Source: Euonymus europaeus
Lineage: Eukaryota > Streptophyta > Magnoliopsida > Celastrales > Celastraceae
DNA: 64,000 nt
Direction of reading: 5' to 3'
Assembly: GCA_963580455.1 (NCBI GenBank)
Contig: OY756972.1
Span: forward strand, 17,499,001-17,563,000
In this document: positions 1 to 12,960 of the stretch, piece by piece
Numbering within the stretch: position 1 is the first letter of the stretch
How the letters are laid out: every line of letters begins with the position of its first letter
The notes under the pieces: generated by a model
Database searches by the model: none
Seen by the model: the letters and a program-made list of their open reading frames with translations, nothing else
What the model was told of the DNA's origin: nothing
Program-made: the position numbers and the translations under genes

Positions 1-509
1 CCAGTTCACTCTTTTTTTTTTTAAACAAAACAAAATGGACCAGACTGCAATTGTATTTGACAGCCTTATTAGTTTGGAAAAAGAGGTATCACTTCTGCAC
101 CATCCAAAAAAGAGACCTAAAAGTGTGTTACTCATTAAGCTTCTTTAATAGTAGTGTTCAAAAATGATATAGTTCTTAAATGAGAAGGTTTAGTAGATGT
201 ATTTCCTTGGTCTAAACTATGCATTTTGACAACAAAAACAAAACCCCTTGTCAGTTTATTTGAATCTTCAAAATCGTTATCAATGATAGTTTTGACATTC
301 CAGAGCATAACCAAGCATGATTATGGAAGTAGAATCTGTCATACAACAGAATATGCTTGTACATGTTGAGTATTGATTGTCCGTTATCAATGCATGCTGT
401 GGTGCCGAACTAAAATATAAAACCACCTAAAAATTGCGTAGCAGCAAACAGGTTGAACTAGTTCACATAAATGTCTATGAACTAATGAAAGCAATGGAAA
501 ATTAATCAC

Positions 510-3500
510 CTGCACAACAACACCACCTTCGGACCCTCCTTCCTCTCTAATAATACTGAAAATTTTCTCAAATGCACCTTCAAAAACCACAATTTTTTGA
601 ATCTCCTGCAATCACAAGTTCATGAATAAGTAAATCAAGCACAATTTAGTCAGATGATTAACTATACATATTACAAGGTGTGAAGAAAAAAAATAAAAAC
701 AGAATCTCACCTCAGCTTCACGAGTCAAGTAAGTAAGAAGCAATAAGGCCTCGTTCCTTATCACCTATTAGGAAAACAACAAAAGGTTATTGTGATTTAA
801 CATGAAACGGCAACCTCCAAACACAATTGCTTAGCCACTCCCTTTGAAACTACAAGACGATTCATGGATTCTTGACAATATATTTGTAAGGAATGGGCTA
901 ACAAGAAGGAAATTAATATCATACGATGGATGAGAATCTGAAGAGGAATGAACAAAGTACTCCACTGATATAATTAACCATATTATTATAATAAAAAAGA
1001 GTATTAATGATATAATGTATGTTAAAACAAATACAATTTAGTGAAGGAGTTTGGTACCTCACGATCCATAAGCATATCCATGAGCCGGGTTATACCACGA
1101 GGAATGGCCAGAATAGCTTCCTGTAACCTGAAGAGGCACTCAGCACAAGTCTTCCAGCATAACTTGGTTGGGAAGGGTAAAAAAGAGGGGGAGGGGAGAG
1201 AGTTATGTTGGGAGGGGAATCTGAGGAAGAAGTATAACATAATATTCATACCTATTTGGAGAGTTTGTAAGAAGTGCCGTCAAAATTTGGAGAGTGTAAT
1301 ACCGCACATAGAAATCCTCCTCCGACTGTAAAAATACCAAAAATGAAATTTGCACCAGCAATGCATAATCCAACCAATTTATGAAACAACAAAAAAACGT
1401 CCCGTATCTATAGAACTCTCACCAACAAACTTAAAAGAAGGGATATGCTTTCTGCTTCTCGGGAAAGCAGATCAGTGTTCATTAAATCAGGTTGAACCTC
1501 ATTCTTTGGCCCTCGTGCATGATTTATAGGAGTCAAAGCACTTACAAGAGTTTCTAAAGCTCCTCGAACCTGCAGAAATGGATGAATGGATGGACTCAAT
1601 CGCCATCATTATAAATCAAGCGAAGCATTTCATTTCCATCAAATTTATTAAATGTGTTGAAGTAAGCAGATAATCACCATATTTGGATAATACAGGCAAC
1701 ATAAACAGCAATTAATGCATAATATTATTGCAGCAGCAACAACAAGATAGCATATATCCAAAGATTGAATCATCTTAAATTAGTTTGATAAAATTCTCAA
1801 GCATAGAATGACAAATATCACCTCTTTAATAGAATTGTCATCTAGAAAATTTCACAAGGGAGCTATGTTAAAGTCTGATTAAGGATACAACCACGGTCAC
1901 ACGAAGAAAAGCTTTAAAAGAAAGTGGTAAACCGAAAAAAGAAGTGCAGACACAATTCAGAGAGGTCTACTTAGACAACAAGATGACAAACCTAAACACT
2001 GGACCATAATTTCTGTTCAACAACCTAACTGTCATGCATTCCGGAATAATTTGATGCAGGTACACAGCTTGAAAAAGATCAGCAATTCAGCCTTATCTGC
2101 GAATCGTAGTATCATTTGAGAATATGTGATTTTAACAATGCATTTCTTGAAATTTTATAAATGTAGAAACTCGAAAGGTCTAGAATTTTTAGAAACATGT
2201 CCAACACTGCTATGTCAGAGAAATCGCTCCTCTCAAAGTCCAAGTTCATTATGATCCTTGGTTATAATGTTTTTTTTTTATCACAAAGTAATTTTCATAA
2301 AAACCTATAGAGCGCTTTAACGCACTGCATAGCAGTAATAAACAAGCATCGCATGCATTTCTTTGGTAGATAGTGAATTAGTTGATAAGCGATTAAGCGG
2401 CAAAGAAAGATCAAAAGAGGCAGAAAGATAAATCATAAATCACTTAGCCATAAATGTTTCATGTTTGAATTTGCAAACATCATTTTACAATCACAAACAA
2501 AGAGTTCTATACACATTTCCTTGAATAAGAGTATCACTCAAAAAGGAAAAAAAGGGAGGGAGGAGAGAAATTCAAACCATCTCAACATCATCACATTCTT
2601 CCTTTAAAATGCCCATAATTATAGGAAATCCTGCAAAATGGAAATTATGGAGAAAAAATTTTGACAGGTTCATGAGTTATACAAACTGGGATACAATTAA
2701 AAATGACAGAAGCACCCACCCATTGCTCCAAAAGCTAACTGGGCAGCATGACTTTCAGCTACAATAGACTGAAGCTCAACCATAGCATTTCTCCTGTCCT
2801 CAGCCAGGACACCGTTGCTTATTCGATCAAGCAAGCGTTCAACATAGCTAATGATGACCAACCACACAGTCCGTAAACCGTTAATGCAAATTAAAAAGTG
2901 ATGACAGATCCAAGAGTTAATAATATGCATGGTGCATTCTACATTATGCAAATTTCTTCAATTAAAAAACTTTGACAACAAAAGAATACAATATATTCCC
3001 CACTTGAAGAAATGTAAATAATTAATGCCATCACAAGGCACTTTATAAAGAATTCCACATGAAGTAGAATAATCATTTCCACTGATATTTCTGGGAGAAT
3101 TTGCAATATAATTTCTGGGGCAGTAAGAACATAAGGATGTTATTTTGATTAATTACACTACCACATACCTAAAGTATCCAAAATATTGGATAACCTTTTT
3201 CATTTTTCTTGAACTTAGATATCTACATAGCCACAGAGCCCCTGCTTATATGTGGCCACTTACACATAATTTTCCTAGATCTATAAAACCTTCCTTATTC
3301 AAATAACGACAACACTATTACTTTTTTTGAATGAAAAAAAAAACCAAGGAGGTGCAAAAATGAAATCAAGTACAAAAGGAGAAACAAAGAAAATAGAACA
3401 AGGAGATACATCAACAATGACACTACTACAAAAGGCGATGCATGAATCTACACTTTTTATCTAGAACTGAAGAAAACTGAATTATAAATAGACAATCTCC

Positions 3501-4239
3501 TGTCAGATTCAGATGGTTGTATTCACATAACTTCAACTACATTACTACAATATATAACCCTCTGAGTGAGTTTCTCTAAAAATTTAAGAGAGAAATTATT
3601 CCTGTCACCAAGGCAATTGGCTTTAATTTTGTAAATGGAGGATCTAATAAGATTTCATCTGTCACTTGTTACCAATCCTTTTGCTTTACACAATCAAATA
3701 AGAATAGTGAATGTTACAACTACAGCCTTCTCTATAATTTTCTAATAATGTACTTAAAAAATATTATTGTAAAACAATAACAGAGTCCTTCAAATCCTAA
3801 TAAACTAGAATGAACATCCATTATGTCCTGGGTTTGAAGACAGCTTTAAGCAGTCAATGTACTTCATATTTTTTTATAAAACAAAGAATCAAAAGAAAAT
3901 ACTTTGTCCCATAAGAGGCTTGATAATTCACATAAAAAGGAAACATATATAGCATACCTATCTTCATTCGAAGCTGAATTCTCATTGCCAAAAACAAGGC
4001 CCACAACCCCCTGCATCACAAATATTTATACCCAGTTACACATTAATATTAGCACCAAACATAGGAAAGAATTTGCATCATTCTCAGAAAACAAAATGCA
4101 TAATAATCATTCATACACCAATTCGCAGTGAAAACTGTATCACACGATCGTCCAATACAATCAACAGATTAATTGTCAATCAGTAACAGAAAACAACTGA
4201 AAGTTAATGTCTCACCTTGTACCCAGACACCAAATCCAT
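510..4239 (-). CDS. GC6: Golgin candidate 6 / p115-Uso1 vesicle tether, exons 1-9 (5' part, runs off left edge)
   Basis: Family role: peripheral Golgi/ER-exit tether for transport vesicles (p115, Uso1; MAIGO4 in Arabidopsis). Nine coding exons can be placed with GT-AG borders and continuous phase: 4239-4216, 4010-3958, 2847-2720, 2630-2578, 1569-1423, 1325-1252, 1127-1058, 764-711 and 605-510. Together they encode the first 233 residues, starting MDLVSGYK and including YVERLLDRISNGVLAEDRR, the segment VRGALETLVSALTP and REEGGSEGGVVVQ. These match the armadillo-like globular head of plant p115. The C-terminal coiled coils are not in the window; the next exon (expected to begin DCLELLNN) was not found in 1-505, so the last intron crosses the left edge. 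The start is fixed by exon 1, only eight codons long. A 5'UTR intron with acceptor near 4266 is possible. The gene is divergent from the CFM9-like gene. Identification is from remembered homologues; the exon chain itself is seen directly. Confidence 0.93.
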
Positions 4240-5010
4240 CTAGCACAGATAAGCTTGGAAGAACCTGTAATCGCGCAAACTAACAACAATCAAGAGAAAA
4301 AGAATTAGGTAACCAGAGAGGACAAACTCTTCAATGAACTACAAGGGAAAAACTGAGCGACAATCCATTGAATCGGATCAACACTAGGCACTAGATTACC
4401 TAGTTTTTCCCTCGTTGTGCAGCGCGAGCTATTTTGACCGAAGCCCAGAGGTTTACGTCGCTGGCACTTTCAGGTCGTCATAGGTGAATAACGACGATAC
4501 TTGTCACCCTTTGTTTGCTAAAGAAGAAACGGTGTCGTTTAATTGGGTAACTTTTTGGCAAAATTGTAACAAAGTCTAGTTTACAGAACTTATTAAGCAT
4601 GTGGTCATCTATAAAATCTTGTTTGTAATTAAGTCCAATTTTAGGTTTTTTTGTAATTAATTGAATTGTTTTTTATTTAATTACGTTTTTGCCATTGAAT
4701 TTTTTCTTTTTAAAAAGGAAACCCACATAAATTTAGATCTTCATAATTTTAGCATCATTCTTCTTACAACTTTATAACTCTAGTCTTAAAGTTAATATTT
4801 ATTCAATCAAACGCCAGAACAGTATTTTTTTAGGACTTCTTTGTGTTGTTTGGTCAATGACAATTGCTTGATGTCCTTGATTATTATCTATAAGTTACAA
4901 CGATATTGATCGTGCACTTTTTTCTTTTTGTTTTTTTCCATTTTTGTTTTTTATCCTTCACACAAGTAAAAAAAGTATATATGTTAGTGTGTTGTTTCAA
5001 AAAGTGATTT

Positions 5011-5362
5011 GTAGTTAAAAATGTATATATGTTAGTGACATTGTAAGAATGAGCATGCACTGACAATGTTACAACATAGACAGTGACATTGACATATATA
5101 TTAGTGACATTGAATAAATGACCTGTTTTAAATACAAAAATACAGAATAGATTCAGTGACCTATTTTGAATACATAATATATTCATAAATACAAAATAGA
5201 TTCAAAATACATAATAGATTCAGTGACCTGTTTTAAATAGTGAGTTTTAGTTAAAAAAAACGTATATATGTTAGTGACATTTGTAAGAATGAGCATGGAC
5301 TGTCAATGTCACAACATAGACAGTGACATTGATAGATATGTTAGTGTTATTGAATAAATGAG
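5011..5362 (+). repeat. Diverged direct duplication, about 112-118 bp, two copies
   Basis: Copies at about 5011-5122 and 5245-5362 share GTATATATGTTAGTGACATT, then GTAAGAATGAGCATG, ACAACATAGACAGTGACATT and a TGAATAAATGA end, with scattered substitutions. The spacer between them repeats short phrases such as CAGTGACCTGTTTTAAATA. No coding potential is visible. Confidence 0.75.
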
Positions 5363-6212
5363 AAGAACCAGATAATAAGATTGAGTGACATAAGTAAATA
5401 AATCTTAGTTCACTGACATATGTCACTAACAAACTCATATAAAACAGTCATCGATGTAGCATGTGTATAATCATTACATTCAATGTTAAACAAAGATCCG
5501 TAATGAAGGTCGGTCATACCATTTTTAAAACAATAACCAGCTTAAATCTTAATGAATCAATTTCAAAAAATAGTGACATTCAGAAAATTTTGAATATACA
5601 TGGGACAAAATAAAATAACAGAGACATAGAAGATAGAAGAAATTATATCAGTTTACATTGCTATTTCATATCAAATTAGGGTTCCAAAATACAATTAAAT
5701 CCCCAATGTAGATTGTAACTTGAAAATTTCTCAAAATAGTGTTATCTCATATAATTATGTAGATCTTAATAGCAAAATAAGGAAAAATAGTGACATCTAG
5801 ACGCATTCTGGAAGTGATTTGAAGGCTTGAAACGAAAATAGACATACCTAAATTGAAGATCCATGGGTCTTTGAAGATGTAGTACGAAAGTCACTGGAAT
5901 GAGTAACGAGAGAAGAAGGGTGAACAATTTGTAAATGTAACTAAAACGAATAAGAAAATGAAGAAACTATGCGATTCCAAAATCAAATTTGCTAAAATGA
6001 GACGAAATCTAACCTTCTTTCTTCTAATGGCTGAAGATTTTGAGTAGTTGTGAAATCTCGCCTTCGTTCTTTAATGTCACTGAATCGAATAATTAAAGAG
6101 ATGAAAAGCGAAGAATCCGGTGATTGTAATTTTAGGGAAGAAGCAGATGAAGAAATTTTTCTGATTCTGAAGTCGGAGTTGCTAAAATTGTTTGAAATTA
6201 GTGATTCGTTCT

Positions 6213-6391
6213 TCTTCGTTCAAGTAGTGACTTTAGAATGACAATTTTTGGCCTAGAATCAAAAGAAGTTTTCTTCGTTCAACTAGTGACTTTAGAATGA
6301 CAATTTTTGGACTGGAATCAAAACAAGTTTTCTTCGTTCAAGTAATGACTTTAGAATGACAATTTTTGGATTGGAATCAAAAGAAGTTTTT
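6213..6391 (+). repeat. Three-copy 59-bp tandem repeat
   Basis: Units begin at 6213, 6272 and 6331 with TCTTCGTTCAAGTAGTGACT (third and fourth bases from the end vary), followed by TTAGAATGACAATTTTTGG and an AATCAAAA-AAGTTTT tail. Spacing is exactly 59 bp and substitutions are few, so the array is fairly young. It ends about 230 bp upstream of the CFM9-like start codon, so it may be part of that promoter. Confidence 0.9.
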
Positions 6392-6439
6392 TTGATGGAC
6401 CTAGAGCCAAATAAGTCCTGATATTTGGACCGGCCTGCG

Positions 6440-6560
6440 ATTGACCCAAACTTTTTAGATTATGTATAATATTGGGCCCGTATCTGCAAATTCAACATTT
6501 TTCACTGTGTGTGAGAAGAAGTAGGCCGAAAAACCCAAAACCCCTTTAGATCAGTTACGA
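6440..6560 (+). promoter_or_regulatory. Candidate core promoter of the CFM9-like gene
   Basis: A TGGGCCC element at 6473-6479 matches the plant site II motif (TGGGCY), which is enriched in nuclear genes for mitochondrial and ribosomal proteins. It follows an AT-rich TATGTATAATATT stretch at about 6460-6472. Two AAACCC-type words lie at about 6533-6545. This would fit a mitochondrial RNA-processing gene. The transcription start is not determined. Confidence 0.4.
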
Positions 6561-6623
6561 GGAACCTAGTGGTCGTGGGTGAGGAGTGCGAGAGACGGAG
6601 GAGAGAAAGCGGTGACTGATCGA

Positions 6624-9600
6624 ATGTTTGCTACAAGGAGCCTTCAAAGGCGCAGCTTGAAGGCTCTCTCTTGTCTTCTCCAATCCAATCACTACTAGTA
6701 CGCTTCACTCTCAACTTTTCTTTCAATTCATTTGTTTGTCGTCATATTTTCTCTGCATTTGAAGAAGTGCAAAGCACTATATCTATTTTCGATGGCTTAA
6801 ATCAATTTTCGGATAACACTTTCCTTGATAGACGAAAGATTTCTTGTGTATATGGATAATTTCCCTGAAAATGAAACTCCTTTCCAGGAAATTATTTTGC
6901 TTTACATATGTTCTCTGTACTCATATAGGTGATGTTGGTGATTTCACTCTTGAGTGTCCCTGGTTTTAATATGTATAATAATTTTGGTTTAATGTAATAT
7001 TTTTTTGTAACCAGACTGAACCTTTTCAGTTATTCTCGTTTGGGTATTTTTTGGGTCTCTCTTATTTTATTTTATGTTCAACAGTTGTACACAGAGGAAT
7101 CTTGTTTTAGTAAAACATGATTCTCAAAGGCCCTTCTCGATCAAAGTGACGCAAGTAGGAATCCCTCAAGAAGGTGGTGTTTCCTTGTTATCACAGTGTA
7201 CTCATTCATTGAATGGGCGGTCTCGTGCAATGTCAACCTCGAGGGGAAGGAGCATGCGAAGTAAGGTGGAGAGGCGGATGCAGAAAGAGTCGGGTAAAAC
7301 AACAAAAGAGATTCGGAGGGCCTCAAAATTGAAGAAGAAATTGATGACCGATGAGGAGAGACTTATTTATAACCTTAAAAGAGTATGTTATCTTGCCTTT
7401 ACCACAACCCTTGAAATGTTTATTTCAATGTCTTGTAATGTTAAATCCATCAATTTCAATTTCCATAGTTCTTTTGCTTGCTGCACCTTATGGTCTTGTG
7501 TCTTTTATGTGAATCGGGATATTATTTTGTTGAGTAAGGTGACTTAAGGAGATTTTTGTTATTGACTGCTTGGTTTTGTTATTATACTTTGCTCAATGGA
7601 AGAGTAAATGGTATCTGGAAGTTCTAAGAACTATCTAAAATGATGTTGAAAAATTATTGATTAACAGCATATAGTAGCATCTGCGATTTTTGCTATTTCT
7701 GCATCTTTTTACTAAGTCTGCGGCTATCTTAAATTCCAACCGTAATGAGGTTGGACAAACAAATTGCTAATTTGCTACACCTGACTGTCTCAGTATTTTT
7801 CTTGTACTTAGTTACAGTTCATAATCCCTTTAACAACCATGATCTGCCAAACATAGATATGTAGACTGTAGAGACTTTTTTGCGCGAGAGATTAAATCAA
7901 GTGCCAGATGTTAAGGTGGTCAATAGATCCATAGATAACGGAATCATCTTTCTTCAATTGATAGTTTGCTTATATGTCGTAACATGGACTGAGTTATGAA
8001 GTTAGTCTTGGCTAGAAATATATGAAGAGGCTTTACAAGAAGAATTGATATCAATATCATCAATTACCAGTTTCTTCATTATTTTATCATATATAAAGTT
8101 GGTGAGGCAAGCTGGCTTGCACAAGTGGCGAGCCAGCTTGTCATCACCTGTCTTAAATGTATTCATATGGGCTTTCAGCTTGCCAACACCTGTCCTAAAT
8201 GGATTCATACATGCAGAAAATTTATGCTACTTCACTGCTGCTTCCAGTTAATCCTTTTTGAATTCCTATTATTAGAACTTGTAGCATCATCAAATCAGAG
8301 GTTTATGGAATTCTTCAGATTTTCAATAGTTTTATAAGATAAAGGAAACAGCCATGTCTCAGTCACCTTCAGAAGCTCGAGGGTTGCATTCAGTGTGTGC
8401 ATGTGTAGTGCGTAAAAGGCAGGGTGAGGGAGGTACAAAATATAAGGCACACTGTGTCGTCTTCTTCGAGAAGCTCAACTTAAGCTTTCAGTGTATTTTC
8501 ATTAGAAGAAAATCATGATTCTTGGGTCTTTGATTTTTTTTTGTTTTTCTCCTGTGTTCTGTTATTGGGCTTTCTCCCTATGCTACCGGGGAGTATAAAC
8601 AGATGATTCACGTTTAATAGCAATAAATTGGGAGTGAAGTAGGAAATTGAGAGGAGAGGGGGAACATGAGCGAAGATTCACAATTAGTTAATATCTTTGT
8701 TCTTATTAGTGAGAACAAAGATATCTTATAAGTTATTAGTTATCTGTCAACTAATAACTAATGATAATAATATGTGATTTCATTGATTTGTTTGTTAATC
8801 TTCAATAATAAGAAGTTTCTAGTTCAGAGAGTGGTGTACTTCTAATTTAGCGAGCATTTGAGCTGGTACTCGGCAGGATGCCTATTATTATTCTCAAAGA
8901 ATCAGTAGTCAGCTTGCTTGACAGATTTGAAACCAAAATTGAAGGTGTTGGATTTTTTCGGCTTGATAAAATTTAGCGATTCGACGTGTGGGTATATGGA
9001 TGGCTTCACAAATCTCTCTCTCCACCTCCCACAAACTCCTCAACAAGCAGTCAATTCTCAACGAACAACCAAACAATCCCTAACCGGTGATTAGAAATCA
9101 TGGAAACTACAAGTCAATACAGGCTTTGAAGAGTTGCAGGAAGATCCCCACTGAAAAAAAAGGGAAGAGTTGGGACTTTTACTGTCTTTGAAAAGGACAG
9201 TGCATTGGCCTGCGCATCTCCAGTCCAAATCCTAGTAACGTATAAAGACCATTCTATTGTCAAGATTTTGATTTACACATTATTTTAGAAGGTACAGAAT
9301 TTATCGACTTCAATTGCCTACGTGCCCAGATTTATTACAAATAAAGTATGAGCCAGGGGTTCTACCAGAATGAAAAAACTTTTTTAAACTTCCATTTAGG
9401 CTGAACCTCATTTGATGTTCTTAAGTTTTACTTTGTTTTCATCAGTACTACTCATCATCACTCGTCATCATTGTTTTCTTTTATCACCCACATCTTGGCT
9501 GTCTGACAACTGTTTAAGCAAGTACACACTCTTGCAAGCTATTATTATTTGAAGTGATTCTTTAGTTCCGCCAACTATACGATAATAAGTATGTCTTTTG

Positions 9601-11338
9601 GTATATTAGCTTTCAATTTTACTATTTCTTTTATTGCTGCGCTTTTGATGAGTATGCATTAAGTCAGCTTAACCATTGTTTGTCATTTCACTATTGCAGG
9701 CCAAGAAGAAAGTAGCATTGCTTCTTCAGAAGCTCAAGAAATATGAGCTACCTGACCTTCCATCCCCGGTGCATGATCCTGAGCTGTTGACCTCCGAGCA
9801 GGCTCAGGCATTTAAGAAGATCGGCTTCAGAAACAGAAATTATGTTCCTGTTGGTGTCCGTGGAGTCTTTGGGGGAGTTGTCCAAAATATGCATCTCCAC
9901 TGGAAGTTCCATGAGACTGTACAAGTTTGTTGTGATAACTTTCCCAAAGAAAAAATCAGAGAAATGGCCACCATGATTGCAAGACTAAGCGGTGGTATTG
10001 TGATAAACATTCATAATGTGAAAACAATTATCATGTTCCGGGGCAGAAACTATCGCCAACCAAAAAATTTGATTCCTATAAACACCCTCACTAAGAGAAA
10101 GGTAGCCTGTTTTTGTTGAGACGTGTATTTTTTTTTTTTTTTTTTTTTTTGAATTGGGTATTGTAGATGATAGGAAACAAAGGAGAAAATTTTGAACTAT
10201 GAGGAAATGCTCTTTTTTTATGCCTTCTGCCTTTAGGGTAAAAGAAAGAAAAACCACTCTACTTCAGTTTAAGCCTATTTTCTGATAATGAAGATCAGGT
10301 TAGGATGAAGTTAATTATTATCTTGTGGAGAGTAGGAAAACTGTTTTTGTATCATGCCTTTTCTTTGTCTAAAGTTTAGCTTATCATGAGTTTTTCCAAT
10401 CTGTCTTGCAGGCATTATTTAAAGCTAGATTTGAACAAGCCCTTGAATCTCAGAAGCTAAACATCAAGAAAACAGAACAGCAGCTCCGGCGGATGGGCGT
10501 GAACCCTGAGGATCCAGTTGCTATGGCCAGCATACAGAGAGTAGCCTCCACATTCTTCAATGCAATTGACAATAAAGAAGGTACTCCTTATGTATTCCAA
10601 GGGGACAGACAGGCTGTGACAGAGCGTAATAAGATATTGGAACTTTCAGAACCTCAGTCAGATGATGAGAAGGAGGAGTTAGACAAATTCATAGCTGATA
10701 TTGAGAATGCAGCGGATCAAGAGTGGGCTGCTGAGGAAGCCGCTGAACAAGAAGAAACTGGCAGAATTAGGTATTGGAACAGAGAAGATATCGGTGGTAG
10801 ATCCAGAAGATCTGAGCCGCATAGACATGAAGATTATTATGAGGAGGGTAGAGGGGTGAGGGCTGGGAAGGATTCACGTGATTTGAGGAAGGGTGATAGA
10901 TATGTAACTTCTGAGGATGAGCATGAATGGCATCCTGATGATGTTCAAAATGTGAGGGATCTTGAGAGTGATGATGAAGATTCTGATGAAGTCCAAAGAG
11001 CTAGAAGGGGACAGGGTAAGCGGGGGAGAACTGCTAAAGTAATCAATAATGAAGGTTTCAGAAAAAAAGTGGATTCAAATTTGAGAAAAAATGTATCTAA
11101 ATTCGAGTTCGAGTCAGATTCTTTTAGTGATCATGAAAATGCAAGTTGGAAATCAGGTACTGAGGAAGAAGTTTCAGAAATAGAAGAAAATTACAAGAGC
11201 AGCAGTAATGAGGGTGAGAATTTTTACCCTACAAGGACAAAGGGAAAGCAGCAAAATGTTGGTAGGGGCATGAGCAGTCGTAATGCTCACTCCGAGGAAG
11301 AGTTCACTGAGGAAGATTATAGTTCAGAAGATATGTAG
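6624..11338 (+). CDS. CFM9: CRM-domain RNA-binding protein, CFM9-like, probably mitochondrial
   Basis: Family role: single-CRM (CRS1/YhbY) proteins bind organellar RNA; CFM9 is described as a mitochondrial group II intron splicing factor. Four exons join in frame: 6624-6697, 7085-7382, 9700-10101 and 10412-11338, giving about 566 residues. The N-terminus (MFATRSLQRRSLKALSCLL) is rich in Arg, Ser and Leu and lacks acidic residues, as in a mitochondrial presequence. A basic region follows (about 70-124). The CRM domain lies at about 154-249, from LTSEQAQAFKKIGFR through RGVFGG to IIMFRGRNYRQPKN. The last exon encodes a long, very acidic, Ser-rich tail (about 310-566) ending in SSEDM. The start is the first ATG that gives a presequence and reaches exon 2 in phase. 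Intron 2 is 2.3 kb. The exact paralogue assignment is from memory; the CRM assignment is firm. Confidence 0.88.
8691..8759. repeat. Two adjacent perfect hairpins in intron 2 of the CFM9-like gene
   Basis: Stem 1: ATATCTTTGTTCT (8691-8703) pairs perfectly with 8712-8724 across an 8-nt loop. Stem 2: AGTTATTAGT (8731-8740) pairs with 8750-8759 across a 9-nt loop. They are separated by only six bases. This could be the centre of a decayed foldback MITE. Confidence 0.7.
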
Positions 11339-12819
11339 TGAATCATAAATAGCAAGATCAAAATTTTCTCCTATGGTGAGAACCATTTCATCGAGAGCTG
11401 GTTCTTCACTAAGTTTCTTATCTTGTCTCCAATGATCTACAGTGATTGCTTGTGATAGGTCAATTGTTTGTACTACCCCTTAAATTTGTTAGAAGGAAGA
11501 ATATTCTATTTTCACTTGCAATTTTTTGATGTTCCTCAATTGTTTGTGCCAGAATGCAATGGTAAATCAACTTTGCTTGAGAAATAATTTCTAGTTAGGC
11601 ATCTTTTCTACTATGTTTTGCTGTTTCTGTCATCGTTTTTAGAGCCGTACCTTTGATCGAACTGCATCTGCATCGACTGAGGTTTGGAGGTTTTTGAGGT
11701 TCAACTGGTTCAGTTTGATGAAAATGAAACGGGTTTAAAATAAATAATAAAAAATATATAATTATATATAGTATATTATTCCTTTATTCTAAAAGAGAGT
11801 TTTTTGGGGCGATATTGTGGCGAGTCCGACCTTATCTTCATACCCGCACGACTGGCTCTGCCTTTCGTGGTCCTTCGCATATGATATTGAGGCCAAAACG
11901 AAACTTCGTCTCACGTTCGTCTGCACGTTCATAAACCTGATTTTGGCGGCTTCTCAGTGTCCATTGCTATCGAATCTCACCAAGTTTCGCCAACATTTGA
12001 TAAAAGATTGTAGCCTATATTCGCTATTGTTTTTGTGCTATTTTCCTTTCCAAAATTTGAATAATTTCAATAGTCTCTTGAGCCCATTTGTGACAAGTAT
12101 CTGCTCTGTCTTTTGTTGGCTCTTTTTTCAAACATAAATGCGTATGATGTAAGCTAGATGCTTGGTAGGAGAACTGGAGAAGTGGAGAACCTTTCATTGG
12201 CCATTTACATATGTGAATAAGTTCTCTCTTCTTCTCCCCTTTACATCACTGTATTACGATTTACTATGTTCAGAGGATTACAAACTATGTTTGTTATCTC
12301 CTTTCATTTTTCCTGTCAATTTTGAGCATCTCAAAAATGGTTGTGCCTTCAATTATGTCTATGTGATGTTCCGGAGTTTCATTATATGTCACACTTTATG
12401 CTTTTGTGGGTTTTGCTTCTCAAGAGCATTTGTCTCTTCCAGTGTGTTATTTTAATATTTACTGGTTCTGTGTTTCATATTGTTTTTATTTACTTCCAGT
12501 GTGCAGGATTTGATATCTGTCATGTCTATTGAACAATTATGAAAACCAATTGACTCATTCTAGCCTATCTTGCAGGTTCTTCAAGGAGCTCTTGGTTGAG
12601 AAGTAGCTTCTTTAATAGAGATTTCGGCTTTTAGGAGTTGCCTGAACTGGTAATTCTATACTTTTAAGTCAATTAGGGCTTCTAGCCCTGTTTTTTTTTT
12701 GCATAAAAACCTCAATAGTTTTTACATGCTCATGTGATTACGTTGTTCTGAGTTGTAAGAATCATACCCTTTTGGGTCAGAAGTCATTGCTCTTCAATTG
12801 TTTGCTTACATTTTTTAGT
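11339..12819. other. 3' flank of the CFM9-like gene and unassigned DNA
   Basis: The first few hundred bases probably form the 3'UTR. The rest is T-rich and contains open frames (for example 11817-12137 and 12162-12455) whose products are Phe/Leu/Ser-rich and resemble no family I know. I see no RNA gene or clear repeat. Confidence 0.5.
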
Positions 12820-12960
12820 TCACTTACTATCTTAAATTCCACAACTGCGCCAATGTTTGAAAAGGTTCTGAGTGACAATGATGCCGATCAAATTGGCCGT
12901 TCAGTTCTTCCAAAAGATTGTGCAGAAGTAACTTTGAAAGACACTATTTTTTTCCTCCCC
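12820..12960 (+). pseudogene. Isolated VAL-type B3 domain exon relic
   Basis: The reading frame at about 12835-12945 gives NSTTAPMFEKVLSDNDADQI, then GRSVLPKDCAEV. This resembles the start of the B3 DNA-binding domain of VAL1/HSI2-type transcription repressors (remembered family pattern: NST-hydrophobic-P-LFEKVLS..DA..IGRLVLPK.CAEA). It is followed at 12960/12961 by an apparent splice donor, CCC|GTAAGA. Upstream (about 12811-12822) is a T-rich tract with TTTTTTAG that could be an acceptor. The rest of the B3 domain is not recognisable downstream, so this looks like a captured or relic exon and not a gene. It could instead be a very diverged exon of an unseen gene. Confidence 0.55.

Larger units (their letters stand above)
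4240..6623. other. Divergent intergenic region between GC6 and the CFM9-like gene
   Basis: This stretch holds both promoters and repeats. About 4400-4560 is the least AT-rich part and probably carries the GC6 leader and promoter. The sequence from 4950 to 5830 is dominated by the short word AGTGACATT in many scattered copies. Open frames here, such as those at 4884-5186 and 6050-6241, lack similarity to anything I recognise and look like chance. Confidence 0.6.

Noticed and set aside
5011..5362. Considered as a CRISPR-like or satellite array because of repeated AGTGACATT words
   Set aside because: Spacing is irregular, only two long copies exist, and the host is a plant nuclear genome.
11817..12532. 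Series of plus-strand frames after the CFM9-like gene
   Set aside because: Phe/Leu/Ser-rich products typical of T-rich DNA, with no splice-linked continuation and no similarity that I can name.
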